NCBI GenBank assembly: GCA_937927565.1
Contig: CALBDV010000684.1
Span: 1-8,207, forward strand
DNA from: an uncultured Holophagales bacterium
GTDB taxonomy: Bacteria > Acidobacteriota > Thermoanaerobaculia > UBA5066
Reading direction: 5' to 3'
Length of the DNA: 8,207 nucleotides
Each line of letters opens with the position of its first letter. Within the stretch, counting starts at the first letter, position 1. A program made the position numbers and the translations under genes. Under the pieces are notes generated by a model. The model saw nothing but the letters and a program-made list of their open reading frames with translations. It made no database searches and was not told the DNA's origin. Below are positions 1-5,280 of the stretch, in pieces.

Positions 1-519
1 TGGAAGGACGCGATCATCGTCGACGAGCGGTTCAACGGCGGCGGGAGCGTGGCCGACTACTACATCGAGGCGCTCCGGCGCGAGCCGATCGCCTGGTGGA
101 CGTTCCGCTACGGCGAGGACATGAAGACGCCGAGCGCCTCCATCCAGGGCCCGAAGGTCATGCTCATCGACGAGACCGCCGGCTCGGGCGGCGACCTCCT
201 CCCGTGGATGTTCCGCAAGTTCAAGGTGGGGACGCTCGTCGGCCAGAGAACGTGGGGCGGCCTCGTCGGCATCCTCGGCTTCCCGGTCCTGATGGACGGC
301 GCCAACGTGACGGCGCCGAACCTCGCGTTCTGGGCTCCCGAGGAGGGCTTCGGCGTCGAGAACGTCGGTGTCCCGCCCGACGTCGAGGTCGACCAGACCC
401 CGGCCGAGGTGATCGCCGGCAAGGACCCGCAGCTCGAGAAAGCGATCGAGATCGTCCTCGAGCAGCTGAAGAAGAACCCCCCGCAGACCCCGAAGCGGCC
501 GCCGTTCCCGGTGCGATAG
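1..519 (+). CDS. Tricorn-like S41-family serine protease, C-terminal catalytic fragment (5' end outside window)
   Basis: The visible 172 residues are the C-terminal end of a larger protein whose start lies before the window. They match the catalytic core of tricorn-type peptidases (family S41). There is a D-x-R-x-N-G-G-G segment at visible residues 8-15. The nucleophile motif TAGSGGD has Ser62, and a conserved RTWGGLVG stretch follows at residues 83-90. ENVGVPPDVEVDQ begins with Glu120. Ser62 and Glu120 are 58 residues apart, the same spacing as the tricorn catalytic Ser965 and Glu1023, so the visible part of the active site looks intact. The catalytic His, the beta-propellers and the PDZ domain would lie upstream and cannot be checked. 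Tricorn enzymes cut oligopeptides into short peptides; bacterial relatives are often exported, but the N-terminus that would show this is missing. The TAG stop is at 517-519. The M29 aminopeptidase gene downstream may continue the same peptide breakdown. Confidence 0.9.
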   Translation, partial: WKDAIIVDERFNGGGSVADYYIEALRREPIAWWTFRYGEDMKTPSASIQGPKVMLIDETAGSGGDLLPWMFRKFKVGTLVGQRTWGGLVGILGFPVLMDGANVTAPNLAFWAPEEGFGVENVGVPPDVEVDQTPAEVIAGKDPQLEKAIEIVLEQLKKNPPQTPKRPPFPVR

Positions 520-522
520 GAG
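499..522 (+). repeat. 24-bp near-perfect direct repeat, copy 1
   Basis: The stretch runs CCGCCG, then TTCC, then CGGTGCGATA, then GGAG. It matches 1344-1367 at 22 of 24 positions; the differences are C507/T1352 and T517/C1362. Here it encodes the last residues of the protease (PPFPVR) plus its stop codon. The GGAG end lies too far upstream of the next ATG to be an obvious ribosome binding site for it. Confidence 0.75.
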
Positions 523-557
523 AACCCGAGGCACGGCGTGTGCGTACTCACCGTCGC

Positions 558-1274
558 ATGCGCCGTGCCGTCCTCCTGACCGGACTCCTCCTCCTCGCCC
601 CCCTTCCCCTCCGTGCCGACGCCCTCGCCGACGTGCGGACCGGCCTCGACCGCGTCTCCCCCTCCGCATCCGTCCGGGTGCGCGTGGAAATCTCCCGAAC
701 CGAGACCGAAAAGGAGAAGCCCAAAGGACCCGTGAAGAAGGGGGAGGCCGTGGTCGAACACGGCCCGTCCGGACTCTCCGTCCACCTCGAGCCGGAATGG
801 CTCCCGAAGGCCGGAACGAAGGCCGAACAGAAGAAGCAGGAGGAGGCGACCGTCCGCCTCGACCCGGGACAGGCTCTGAAGCTCGTCGATCCGGGAGCGG
901 AGATCCGTCAGCTTCTCGACGGCGCCACGCTCGTCTCCGATCGGCCCGAGCCGTTCGAGGGGCGCTCGGTGCGGACCGTCGTCCTCCATCCCGTCCCGGA
1001 CCTCGACGAGGAGGACCGGAAGTCGGTGAAGCGCTACGAAGACACCGTCACCCTCCGTCTCGACGCGGACGGCGTCCCACTCACCCTCGCCCGGACGCTC
1101 GACGTCAAGATCTCGAAGATGCTCATCTCCTTCACCGTCTCGCACCGGGAGAGCCGCAGGTTCGCCCGGGTAGCGGGACGGCTCGTCACGACGAGCAGCA
1201 CCGAGGAGAGCCAGGGCTCCGGGCTCGGGCAGAGCGGCGGCTCGACGACGCGCTGGACGGTCACTCCGCTCTGA
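558..1274 (+). CDS. Secreted protein of unknown function
   Basis: The 238-residue product opens with a clear signal peptide: a basic start (MRR), a leucine-rich core at about residues 5-18, and an A-D-A site that predicts cleavage after Ala22. The mature part is soluble and charged. A Lys/Glu-rich stretch lies at about residues 46-62, alternating beta-type segments follow, and the tail is Ser/Thr/Gly-rich and ends near TRWTVTPL. No catalytic motif is recognisable. The overall style loosely recalls LolA/LolB-like lipoprotein carriers or other periplasmic beta proteins, but I cannot assign a family. The ATG at 558 has no convincing ribosome binding site. An in-frame GTG at 540 has GAGG at 528-531 with 8-nt spacing and would add six residues, so the start is uncertain. 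The gene begins 38 bp after the protease stop and is probably cotranscribed with it. Export to the periplasm is well supported; function is unknown. Confidence 0.75.
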   Translation: MRRAVLLTGLLLLAPLPLRADALADVRTGLDRVSPSASVRVRVEISRTETEKEKPKGPVKKGEAVVEHGPSGLSVHLEPEWLPKAGTKAEQKKQEEATVRLDPGQALKLVDPGAEIRQLLDGATLVSDRPEPFEGRSVRTVVLHPVPDLDEEDRKSVKRYEDTVTLRLDADGVPLTLARTLDVKISKMLISFTVSHRESRRFARVAGRLVTTSSTEESQGSGLGQSGGSTTRWTVTPL

Positions 1275-1279
1275 ATACC

Positions 1280-1297
1280 GGGACCGGGGGCAGTCCC
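1280..1297 (+). terminator. Weak hairpin after the secreted-protein gene
   Basis: GGGAC (1280-1284) can pair with GTCCC (1293-1297) across an 8-nt loop, starting 6 bp after the stop at 1274. There is no real T-run, only a CTT. It may be a weak terminator or a chance hairpin in GC-rich DNA. Confidence 0.2.
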
Positions 1298-1343
1298 TTC
1301 GGTATCCTCCCCTTCCCGGCCCCGAGGAATAACGCAAGGGGGA

Positions 1344-1367
1344 CCGCCGTTTCCGGTGCGACAGGAG
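1344..1367 (+). repeat. 24-bp near-perfect direct repeat, copy 2
   Basis: The stretch runs CCGCCG, TTTC, CGGTGCGACA, GGAG and has 22 of 24 positions identical to 499-522. It ends in the AGGAGG that serves the aminopeptidase gene. It could also be read in frame with that gene as PPFPVRQE, the same six residues that end the upstream protease. A shorter related copy, CCGCCG followed directly by CGGTGCGACA, is at 6346-6361. Confidence 0.75.
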
Positions 1368-1369
1368 GT
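1363..1369 (+). promoter_or_regulatory. Ribosome binding site that fixes the aminopeptidase start
   Basis: AGGAGGT lies 4 nt before the GTG at 1374. An earlier in-frame GTG at 1356 would place this Shine-Dalgarno sequence inside the coding region and has no ribosome binding site of its own, so 1374 is preferred. Confidence 0.75.
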
Positions 1370-1373
1370 CCAC

Positions 1374-2567
1374 GTGAAAGAGCCGCGAATCGACCCCGAA
1401 GAGCTGGACCTCTGGGCCCGCCTCCTCGTCTCCCACTCGATTGGCGGGGTGACGCCCGAGGACCGGGTGATGATCAAGGGCGAGCGGATCGCCTGGCCGC
1501 TCATGGAGCGGATCGAGCGCGAGGTGATCGCCGCCGGGGGAATTCCGGACGTCTGCCTCGTTCCCCCGAACAACGAGCGGGGAAAGGTCTGGTCGGCGGC
1601 GATGGGCCGGGCGGGAAGCGAGGAGCAGCTCGCCCGCGTCCCCGACTGGCACCGGGACCGGTATGCCTCGATGTCGAAGTACATCGAGGTCCTGGGTGCC
1701 GAGTCGCCCTCGAGCTACGCAGGCCTCGCCCGCGAAGCGTCCGCGGCGCTCGCGCGCGCCGACCGGCCATTTGCCGACCTGCGACTGTCGAAGCGCTGGG
1801 TCATCACGCTCTACCCGACGCCGGCCTACGCGGAGATGGAGGGGATCCCGCTCGAGGACTACGTCCGCTTCGTCGTCGACGCCTCGACCATCGACCCGCG
1901 GCCGCTTCTTGCGGCCGAGGAGCGGCTCGAGCCGCTCTTCGCCGAGGGGAAGCGGATGGAGGTCGTCACGTGGCACCCGGGCGAGGGTCGCGAGCTCGTC
2001 CTGACGATGAGCCTCGCGCATTCGATCCCGGTCCTGTCGCACGGCCTCAGGAACGTGCCCGACGGCGAGATCTTCACGAGCCCCGACGCGAGCTCCGTCG
2101 AAGGAGAGATCTACCTCGACCTCCCCGTCCTCAACGGGGGCGTCGACATCTCGGGAATGCACCTCGTCTTCGAGGCTGGCAGGATCGTGAGATTCTCGGC
2201 GCGCGAGGGAGAGTCGCAGCTCGCGGCCATCGTCGGGACCGACGACGGCGCCCGCCGCCTCGGCGAGGTCGCGCTCGGCATGAATCCCGGCCTCACGCGC
2301 GCCCTCAAGCACCCTCTCTTCGTCGAAAAGGTCGGCGGCACGCTCCACGTCGCGATCGGCGCGAGCTACGAGACCTGCTTCGAGCGCGACCCGAAGGCCC
2401 CCGATGCGCGGGCACGTCTCGAGGAGCTGGCCGCGCGGGGAGTCCTGAACCGCTCCGCGCAGCACGTCGACATCGTCTGCGACTTTCGGGAAGGGGGCTG
2501 CGGCCTCCGCGTCTCGATCGACGGTCGCCCGATCGTCGTGAAGGGCGGAATCTGGGTCCCGGGCTGA
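1374..2567 (+). CDS. M29-family metallo-aminopeptidase (aminopeptidase T/AmpS-like)
   Basis: The product is a 397-residue, probably cytosolic, two-metal exopeptidase that removes N-terminal residues from peptides. Its length is close to characterised M29 enzymes (about 400-410). The family's metal ligands can be placed by motif: Glu232 in PDGEIFTSP, Glu298 in RRLGEVALG, His325 in GGTLHVAIG, and His364 and Asp366 in QHVDIV. The segment SVEGEIYLDLPVLNGG is also typical. No signal peptide or membrane segment is present. Translation starts at GTG behind a strong AGGAGGT. The gap to the secreted-protein gene is 99 bp, so it may share that transcript or have its own promoter; TATCCT at 1303-1308 is a poor -10 candidate. 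Its position after a tricorn-like protease suggests, by inference only, a role in finishing off short peptides. Confidence 0.95.
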   Translation: MKEPRIDPEELDLWARLLVSHSIGGVTPEDRVMIKGERIAWPLMERIEREVIAAGGIPDVCLVPPNNERGKVWSAAMGRAGSEEQLARVPDWHRDRYASMSKYIEVLGAESPSSYAGLAREASAALARADRPFADLRLSKRWVITLYPTPAYAEMEGIPLEDYVRFVVDASTIDPRPLLAAEERLEPLFAEGKRMEVVTWHPGEGRELVLTMSLAHSIPVLSHGLRNVPDGEIFTSPDASSVEGEIYLDLPVLNGGVDISGMHLVFEAGRIVRFSAREGESQLAAIVGTDDGARRLGEVALGMNPGLTRALKHPLFVEKVGGTLHVAIGASYETCFERDPKAPDARARLEELAARGVLNRSAQHVDIVCDFREGGCGLRVSIDGRPIVVKGGIWVPG

Positions 2568-2573
2568 GGATTC

Positions 2574-2592
2574 CCCGCGAGACCTCCGCGGG
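2574..2592 (+). terminator. GC hairpin just after the aminopeptidase stop
   Basis: CCCGCG (2574-2579) pairs perfectly with CGCGGG (2587-2592) across a 7-nt loop, starting 7 nt after the TGA at 2565-2567. No T-run follows, so it may be a weak terminator, an mRNA-stabilising 3' hairpin, or part of the hemerythrin promoter region. Confidence 0.35.
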
Positions 2593-2593
2593 A

Positions 2594-2599
2594 TATCTT
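2594..2599 (+). promoter_or_regulatory. Possible -10 element for the hemerythrin gene
   Basis: TATCTT lies in a small AT-rich spot within GC-rich sequence, about 27 bp before the hemerythrin ATG. It matches the TATAAT consensus at 4 of 6 positions. No convincing -35 box is seen, so this is tentative. Confidence 0.25.
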
Positions 2600-2625
2600 C
2601 GGAACGGACGGAGGAGCGTGAGCAC

Positions 2626-3036
2626 ATGACACCATCCGACGGAGGCAACAGCCTCATCACGGGGAACCGGGAGATGGACGAGGAGCACGCCCTCCAGCTG
2701 CAGCTCCTGCACGAGCTCGTGCAGAACGTCGAGTCCGGCGACGGACCGGCTGCCCTCGAGGTCTTCGATCGGCTCGAGCAGTTCACGAGTGCCCACTTCC
2801 TCGCCGAGGAGTCCCTGATGAGGCTCCAGGCCTACCCCTATTTCGGAGCCCACAGCGCCGAGCACGCCCGGTTCATCGAAGCCCTCAAGACCCTCCGTGC
2901 GCAGCTCACCGCCGGTCAGGACGGAGCCGTCAAGGACGAGGCGGATGCTCTCGCGCGGCGTCTCGTCGCACACATCGCCACGGCAGACAACGCCCTCGGG
3001 GAGTTTCAGCGGACGGGATCGGCCAGCGGCGCTTGA
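2626..3036 (+). CDS. Bacteriohemerythrin (hemerythrin HHE-type di-iron protein)
   Basis: The product is a 136-residue single-domain protein predicted to fold as a four-helix bundle with a non-haem di-iron site that binds O2 (or NO) reversibly. All seven usual ligands can be placed: His21; His57 and Glu61 in HFLAE; His76 and His80 in HSAEH; His116 and Asp121 in HIATAD. The surrounding residues ITGNREMDEEH and LMRLQAYPYF are also family-typical. The Trp common at the start of the last helix is missing; here the helix reads DALARRLVAHI. There is no signal peptide, so it is cytosolic. The ATG has GGAGGAG at 2610-2616 with 9-nt spacing. It stands alone between the aminopeptidase gene (58 bp upstream) and a convergent gene. 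Likely roles are O2 storage, O2 delivery or sensing at low oxygen; the exact role cannot be read from the sequence. Confidence 0.92.
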   Translation: MTPSDGGNSLITGNREMDEEHALQLQLLHELVQNVESGDGPAALEVFDRLEQFTSAHFLAEESLMRLQAYPYFGAHSAEHARFIEALKTLRAQLTAGQDGAVKDEADALARRLVAHIATADNALGEFQRTGSASGA

Positions 3037-3081
3037 GGCATCGGAGGGCGAGGAACTCCGCCGCCCCGCCTCCCTGACGGA

Positions 3082-4245
3082 TCAACCGGAGGCCCCGAGG
3101 ACGCGCACGGCCATCTCGAGTACGGACACGAGGCGATATCCCGGGAACCTCTCCAGGAGCCGCTCGACCACCCGTTCCGGGGCAAGCCCCTCCGATGCTG
3201 CTCGACGCACCTCCTGCTCGGCCGCCGCGAACCAGGCGAGCTGCTCCTCGACGATCTCCCGGCCGCCCGGCGCTCCGTGCCCCGGGACGAACGTCGTTTC
3301 GCGAGGCTCGCGCAGGAGCTCCGCGAGGCCGCGCTTCCAGCCGCCGATATCGGCATGCTCGAGGTTCGGGTGATAGCCGTGGAAGACGAGGTCCCCAGTG
3401 ACGACGACGTTCAGATCGGGCAGATCGATGCGCACGTCTCCCGGCGTGTGCGCGGGCCCGCAGGGGCGGACGACGGTGCGGACCCCTCCGACGAAGAGCT
3501 GGAGCGGTCCCGTCAGCAGGCGGGTCGGCACGATCGGCACCGCGTCGACGAAGAGTGCCCCCACGTCGGCCCGCCCGCGTCGCTCCGCGAGGATCGCCGG
3601 CTGCTCCGCCGCCATCCGCTCCGCGGCGACGGCGTGCGAGATCACCTCGGCCCCCTCCTCCGCGAAAACCGAGGCTCCCACGGAGTGGTCCGTGTGGTGG
3701 TGCGTCGTGACGACCCATCGCACCGGGCCGGCGCCCCGCTCCGCAAGGAGACGCTCGAGCTCGCGCGCGTAGACCGGCGCGACGAGAGGGTCGACGAGGA
3801 GCGTCCCGCCCTCGCCGAGGACGGCGACCGCGTTCGCCCCCCAGCCCGACGGGAGGTCCTCGCCCCCCGTCGAGAAGACGACGACACGTTCGTTCACCTG
3901 CGTCTCGCGAAGGGGCGAGAGGAGCGGCCGCGGAAACGCCTCCACGACCGCATCGCCGAGCCACGCCCGCGCCTCCTCGTCGGTCAGGCGCCGCAGCTCC
4001 TCCTCGTCCTCGCTCCCGTTCGCCAGGTACTCGTAGCGGGTCTCGTAGGAATAGAAGGTGCCGCAGAACCGGCAGAACCTCGGGGAGCGGCTCTCATTCT
4101 CCCGGCCTTCGACGACGACCTCCTGGAGCCGGCGCGCAGACGCCGGCAGCGGCGTGTCGTACTCGTCCCGCCCGTGCTTGTAGAGCGACGTCTGAACCGG
4201 CTTCAGCCCCCGGCAGATCTCGCAGAAGGGGGTTGCGGCGTCCAT
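3082..4245 (-). CDS. Metallo-beta-lactamase-fold hydrolase with N-terminal zinc-ribbon-like module
   Basis: The protein has 387 residues. An N-terminal module of about 95 residues carries two CxxC knuckles, Cys8/Cys11 (FCEICRG) and Cys58/Cys61 (FCRFCGTFY), which look like a split zinc ribbon. It is followed by YEYLANGSEDEEELRRLTDEEA. The catalytic domain (about 120-340) has the full metallo-beta-lactamase set: H182-H-H184-T-D186-H187, His266 in GPAHTPGD, Asp285 in VVTGDLVFHG, and His323 in FVPGHG. Its style resembles GloB/SoxH-like hydrolases that act on thioesters or similar substrates, but the substrate is unknown. No signal peptide is seen, so it is probably cytosolic. The ATG at 4245 lacks a good Shine-Dalgarno sequence; it is kept because the first CxxC follows at once. 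It lies 52 bp downstream of the repeat lipoprotein gene on the same strand, which suggests an operon, and converges on the hemerythrin gene. Confidence 0.88.
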   Translation of the reverse strand: MDAATPFCEICRGLKPVQTSLYKHGRDEYDTPLPASARRLQEVVVEGRENESRSPRFCRFCGTFYSYETRYEYLANGSEDEEELRRLTDEEARAWLGDAVVEAFPRPLLSPLRETQVNERVVVFSTGGEDLPSGWGANAVAVLGEGGTLLVDPLVAPVYARELERLLAERGAGPVRWVVTTHHHTDHSVGASVFAEEGAEVISHAVAAERMAAEQPAILAERRGRADVGALFVDAVPIVPTRLLTGPLQLFVGGVRTVVRPCGPAHTPGDVRIDLPDLNVVVTGDLVFHGYHPNLEHADIGGWKRGLAELLREPRETTFVPGHGAPGGREIVEEQLAWFAAAEQEVRRAASEGLAPERVVERLLERFPGYRLVSVLEMAVRVLGASG

Positions 4246-4297
4246 CGAAGAACCGTATGCCGCCTCGCAGACGTCCTGGATCCGACGGGCCCGCTCT

Positions 4298-4957
4298 TCA
4301 GGGCGTCATCAGGCCGCAGGGTTCCTTGGGCTGACCGCTCTCGTCGAAGCAGAGGAGCGTTCCCGGCGGAAGCTCCTTCTCTCCCTGCTTGTACGGTTCT
4401 CCGAGAGTGCACTTCTTCAGCTGGCCGTTCTCGTGGAAGTAGTTCTCGCTCCCCTTGCAGGGATAGCCCTTCAGGGAACGAGGGCCGGCGCTCAGCTCGA
4501 GACGGTTCAGCGCGCCGCTCTCATAGAGGGTGATCCAGTCCCCCTCCCGGGCCTCCACGTCGCCGAAGGCCTTTGCGGCCGCGACCACGCCGCGCTTGAG
4601 CTTCCCGTTCTCGTAGAGGGCCAGGGAGTCCTTGATCGCGAGCCCGTCGAACGTTGCCGTCCCGCTGATCTTGCACTCCTTCAGCGCGCCGTTCGGGTGA
4701 AGGACGAGGCTCCAGTTGACCCGGCAGGTGTAGGGCCCGGTGACCCAATCCTGGGCGAGGAGGCACTCCTTCAGCTTGCCGTCGGGGTGCTGCATCCTCG
4801 AGCCCTCCTTGCAGACGGGGTCGGCCTGCACCGGTGCGGGCGCGACGGCGGCCGGCACGGGCGCTGGAGCCGGGACCTCCTTCTTCCCGCAGGCAACCGA
4901 AGCAAGGCCGAGGAGCACGATCGTCGGGAGGGCGGAGAGCGAGGGGCGGTGCAACAT
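4298..4957 (-). CDS. Lipoprotein with six MORN-like (YwqK-type) repeats
   Basis: The product has 219 residues. A hydrophobic signal (about 7-22) ends in ASVAC, with Cys23 as the likely lipidation site and Gly24 next to it, so an outer-membrane location is plausible. A Pro/Ala-rich linker follows (about 28-47). The rest is six repeats of the form x-x-[HYF]-x-x-G-x-L-K-x-[CR], for example QHPDGKLKEC, LHPNGALKEC, LYENGKLKRG and FHENGQLKKC. The repeat glycines fall at 60, 90, 118, 148, 178 and 208, a period of almost exactly 30. Repeats 1, 2, 5 and 6 carry cysteine pairs (49/65, 78/95, 167/183, 203/214); repeats 3 and 4 have none. MORN-like repeats form beta-hairpins; some YwqK-family proteins are annotated as antitoxins, but an exported lipoprotein is unlikely to be one. 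The start is fixed by a strong ribosome binding site 7 nt upstream. Function is unknown. Confidence 0.88.
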   Translation of the reverse strand: MLHRPSLSALPTIVLLGLASVACGKKEVPAPAPVPAAVAPAPVQADPVCKEGSRMQHPDGKLKECLLAQDWVTGPYTCRVNWSLVLHPNGALKECKISGTATFDGLAIKDSLALYENGKLKRGVVAAAKAFGDVEAREGDWITLYESGALNRLELSAGPRSLKGYPCKGSENYFHENGQLKKCTLGEPYKQGEKELPPGTLLCFDESGQPKEPCGLMTP

Positions 4958-4964
4958 CACGGAA

Positions 4965-4972
4965 ACCTCCTT
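4965..4972 (-). promoter_or_regulatory. Strong ribosome binding site of the repeat lipoprotein
   Basis: Read on the minus strand this is AAGGAGGT, a full match to the 16S anti-Shine-Dalgarno core, 7 nt before the ATG at 4957. It picks this ATG over the adjacent in-frame GTG and over upstream in-frame starts. Confidence 0.8.
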
Positions 4973-5028
4973 CTCATGACTGCGGCCGGCACGCCCCGGT
5001 CTGTCCGTCGCCCTTCGAATCGTCGAAA

Positions 5029-5040
5029 CGGGCCGGCCCG
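5029..5040. repeat. 12-bp perfect palindrome CGGGCCGGCCCG
   Basis: A perfect self-complementary 12-mer 8 bp from the AT-rich patch. It could be a dimeric repressor site, but a few such palindromes are expected by chance in 8 kb of GC-rich DNA. Confidence 0.4.
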
Positions 5041-5047
5041 CGTGACC

Positions 5048-5060
5048 AATCATAATGTAT
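5048..5060. promoter_or_regulatory. AT-rich patch with -10-like hexamers on both strands
   Basis: This is the most AT-rich spot in the divergent region. On the plus strand CATAAT (5051-5056) matches TATAAT at 5 of 6 positions. On the minus strand TATGAT (5054 to 5049) also matches at 5 of 6. No good -35 box is found at 16-18 bp for either. A minus-strand promoter here would leave a leader of about 85 nt before the lipoprotein ATG. Confidence 0.35.
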
Positions 5061-5262
5061 GGCGCGGCTCGCGCTCATGACGGGCATCGACCGAATGCGG
5101 TACGGTGAGCGCAACCGCCAGGGGGAAGTCGGCTCAGAAGGACCTCACGAGCGCCTCCGGTCTTCGGGCTTCGATTCCAATTGGCGAGCATCGCAGCAGG
5201 AGGCAGAATCCCGTAGAGCGAGAGGGTGCAGACGTGAGCAGAGCGCACGGCGAAAAGGGATC

Positions 5263-5274
5263 GCTCCCGGGAGC
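5263..5274. repeat. 12-bp perfect palindrome GCTCCCGGGAGC over the membrane-protein ribosome binding site
   Basis: A perfect self-complementary 12-mer whose right half contains the GGGAG that is the likely Shine-Dalgarno sequence of the GTG at 5281. As RNA it could form a short 4-bp stem or a dimeric duplex; as DNA it could be an operator. A chance origin is possible. Confidence 0.4.
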
Positions 5275-5280
5275 CCGAAC

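Larger units (their letters stand above)
4958..5280. promoter_or_regulatory. Divergent intergenic region, 323 bp
   Basis: This region separates the minus-strand lipoprotein gene from the plus-strand membrane-protein gene and should hold promoters for both. It contains TTCGA/TCGAA arms (5014-5018 and 5023-5027), a 12-bp palindrome at 5029-5040, an AT-rich patch at 5048-5060, and a second 12-bp palindrome at 5263-5274. The open plus-strand frame through 5059-5280 shows no domain and has an Arg/Ser/Glu-rich composition unlike the membrane protein that follows, so I treat it as non-coding. I found no convincing small RNA gene. Confidence 0.5.

Noticed and set aside
1356..1373. An earlier GTG start for the aminopeptidase.
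   Set aside because: It has no upstream Shine-Dalgarno sequence, and the strong AGGAGGT at 1363-1369 correctly serves the GTG at 1374.
797..2629. A 610-codon plus-strand open frame overlapping the secreted protein and aminopeptidase in another frame.
   Set aside because: The Arg/Pro/Gly-rich composition and the complete overlap with the M29 enzyme, which has all its metal ligands, mark it as a shadow frame.
108..2786. A nearly 900-codon open frame on the minus strand across the protease, secreted-protein, aminopeptidase and hemerythrin genes.
   Set aside because: It lies opposite four genes with clear domain motifs and has an Arg/Asp/Glu-rich composition typical of antisense frames in GC-rich DNA. 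No motif or ribosome binding site supports it.
3042..3060. CGGAG/CTCCG stem with a 9-nt loop between the convergent hemerythrin and hydrolase genes, considered as a bidirectional terminator.
   Set aside because: Only 5 bp, with a large loop and no T-run on either strand; too weak to annotate in GC-rich DNA.
3277..4533. A 418-codon plus-strand open frame opposite the metallo-beta-lactamase gene.
   Set aside because: The minus-strand product has complete catalytic motifs; the plus-strand product is Arg-rich with no domain.
5059..5280. Extension of the membrane-protein gene to the ATG at 5059.
   Set aside because: The added 74 residues are charged and low in recognisable structure, there is no ribosome binding site at 5059, and the start would sit on the AT-rich promoter-like patch.
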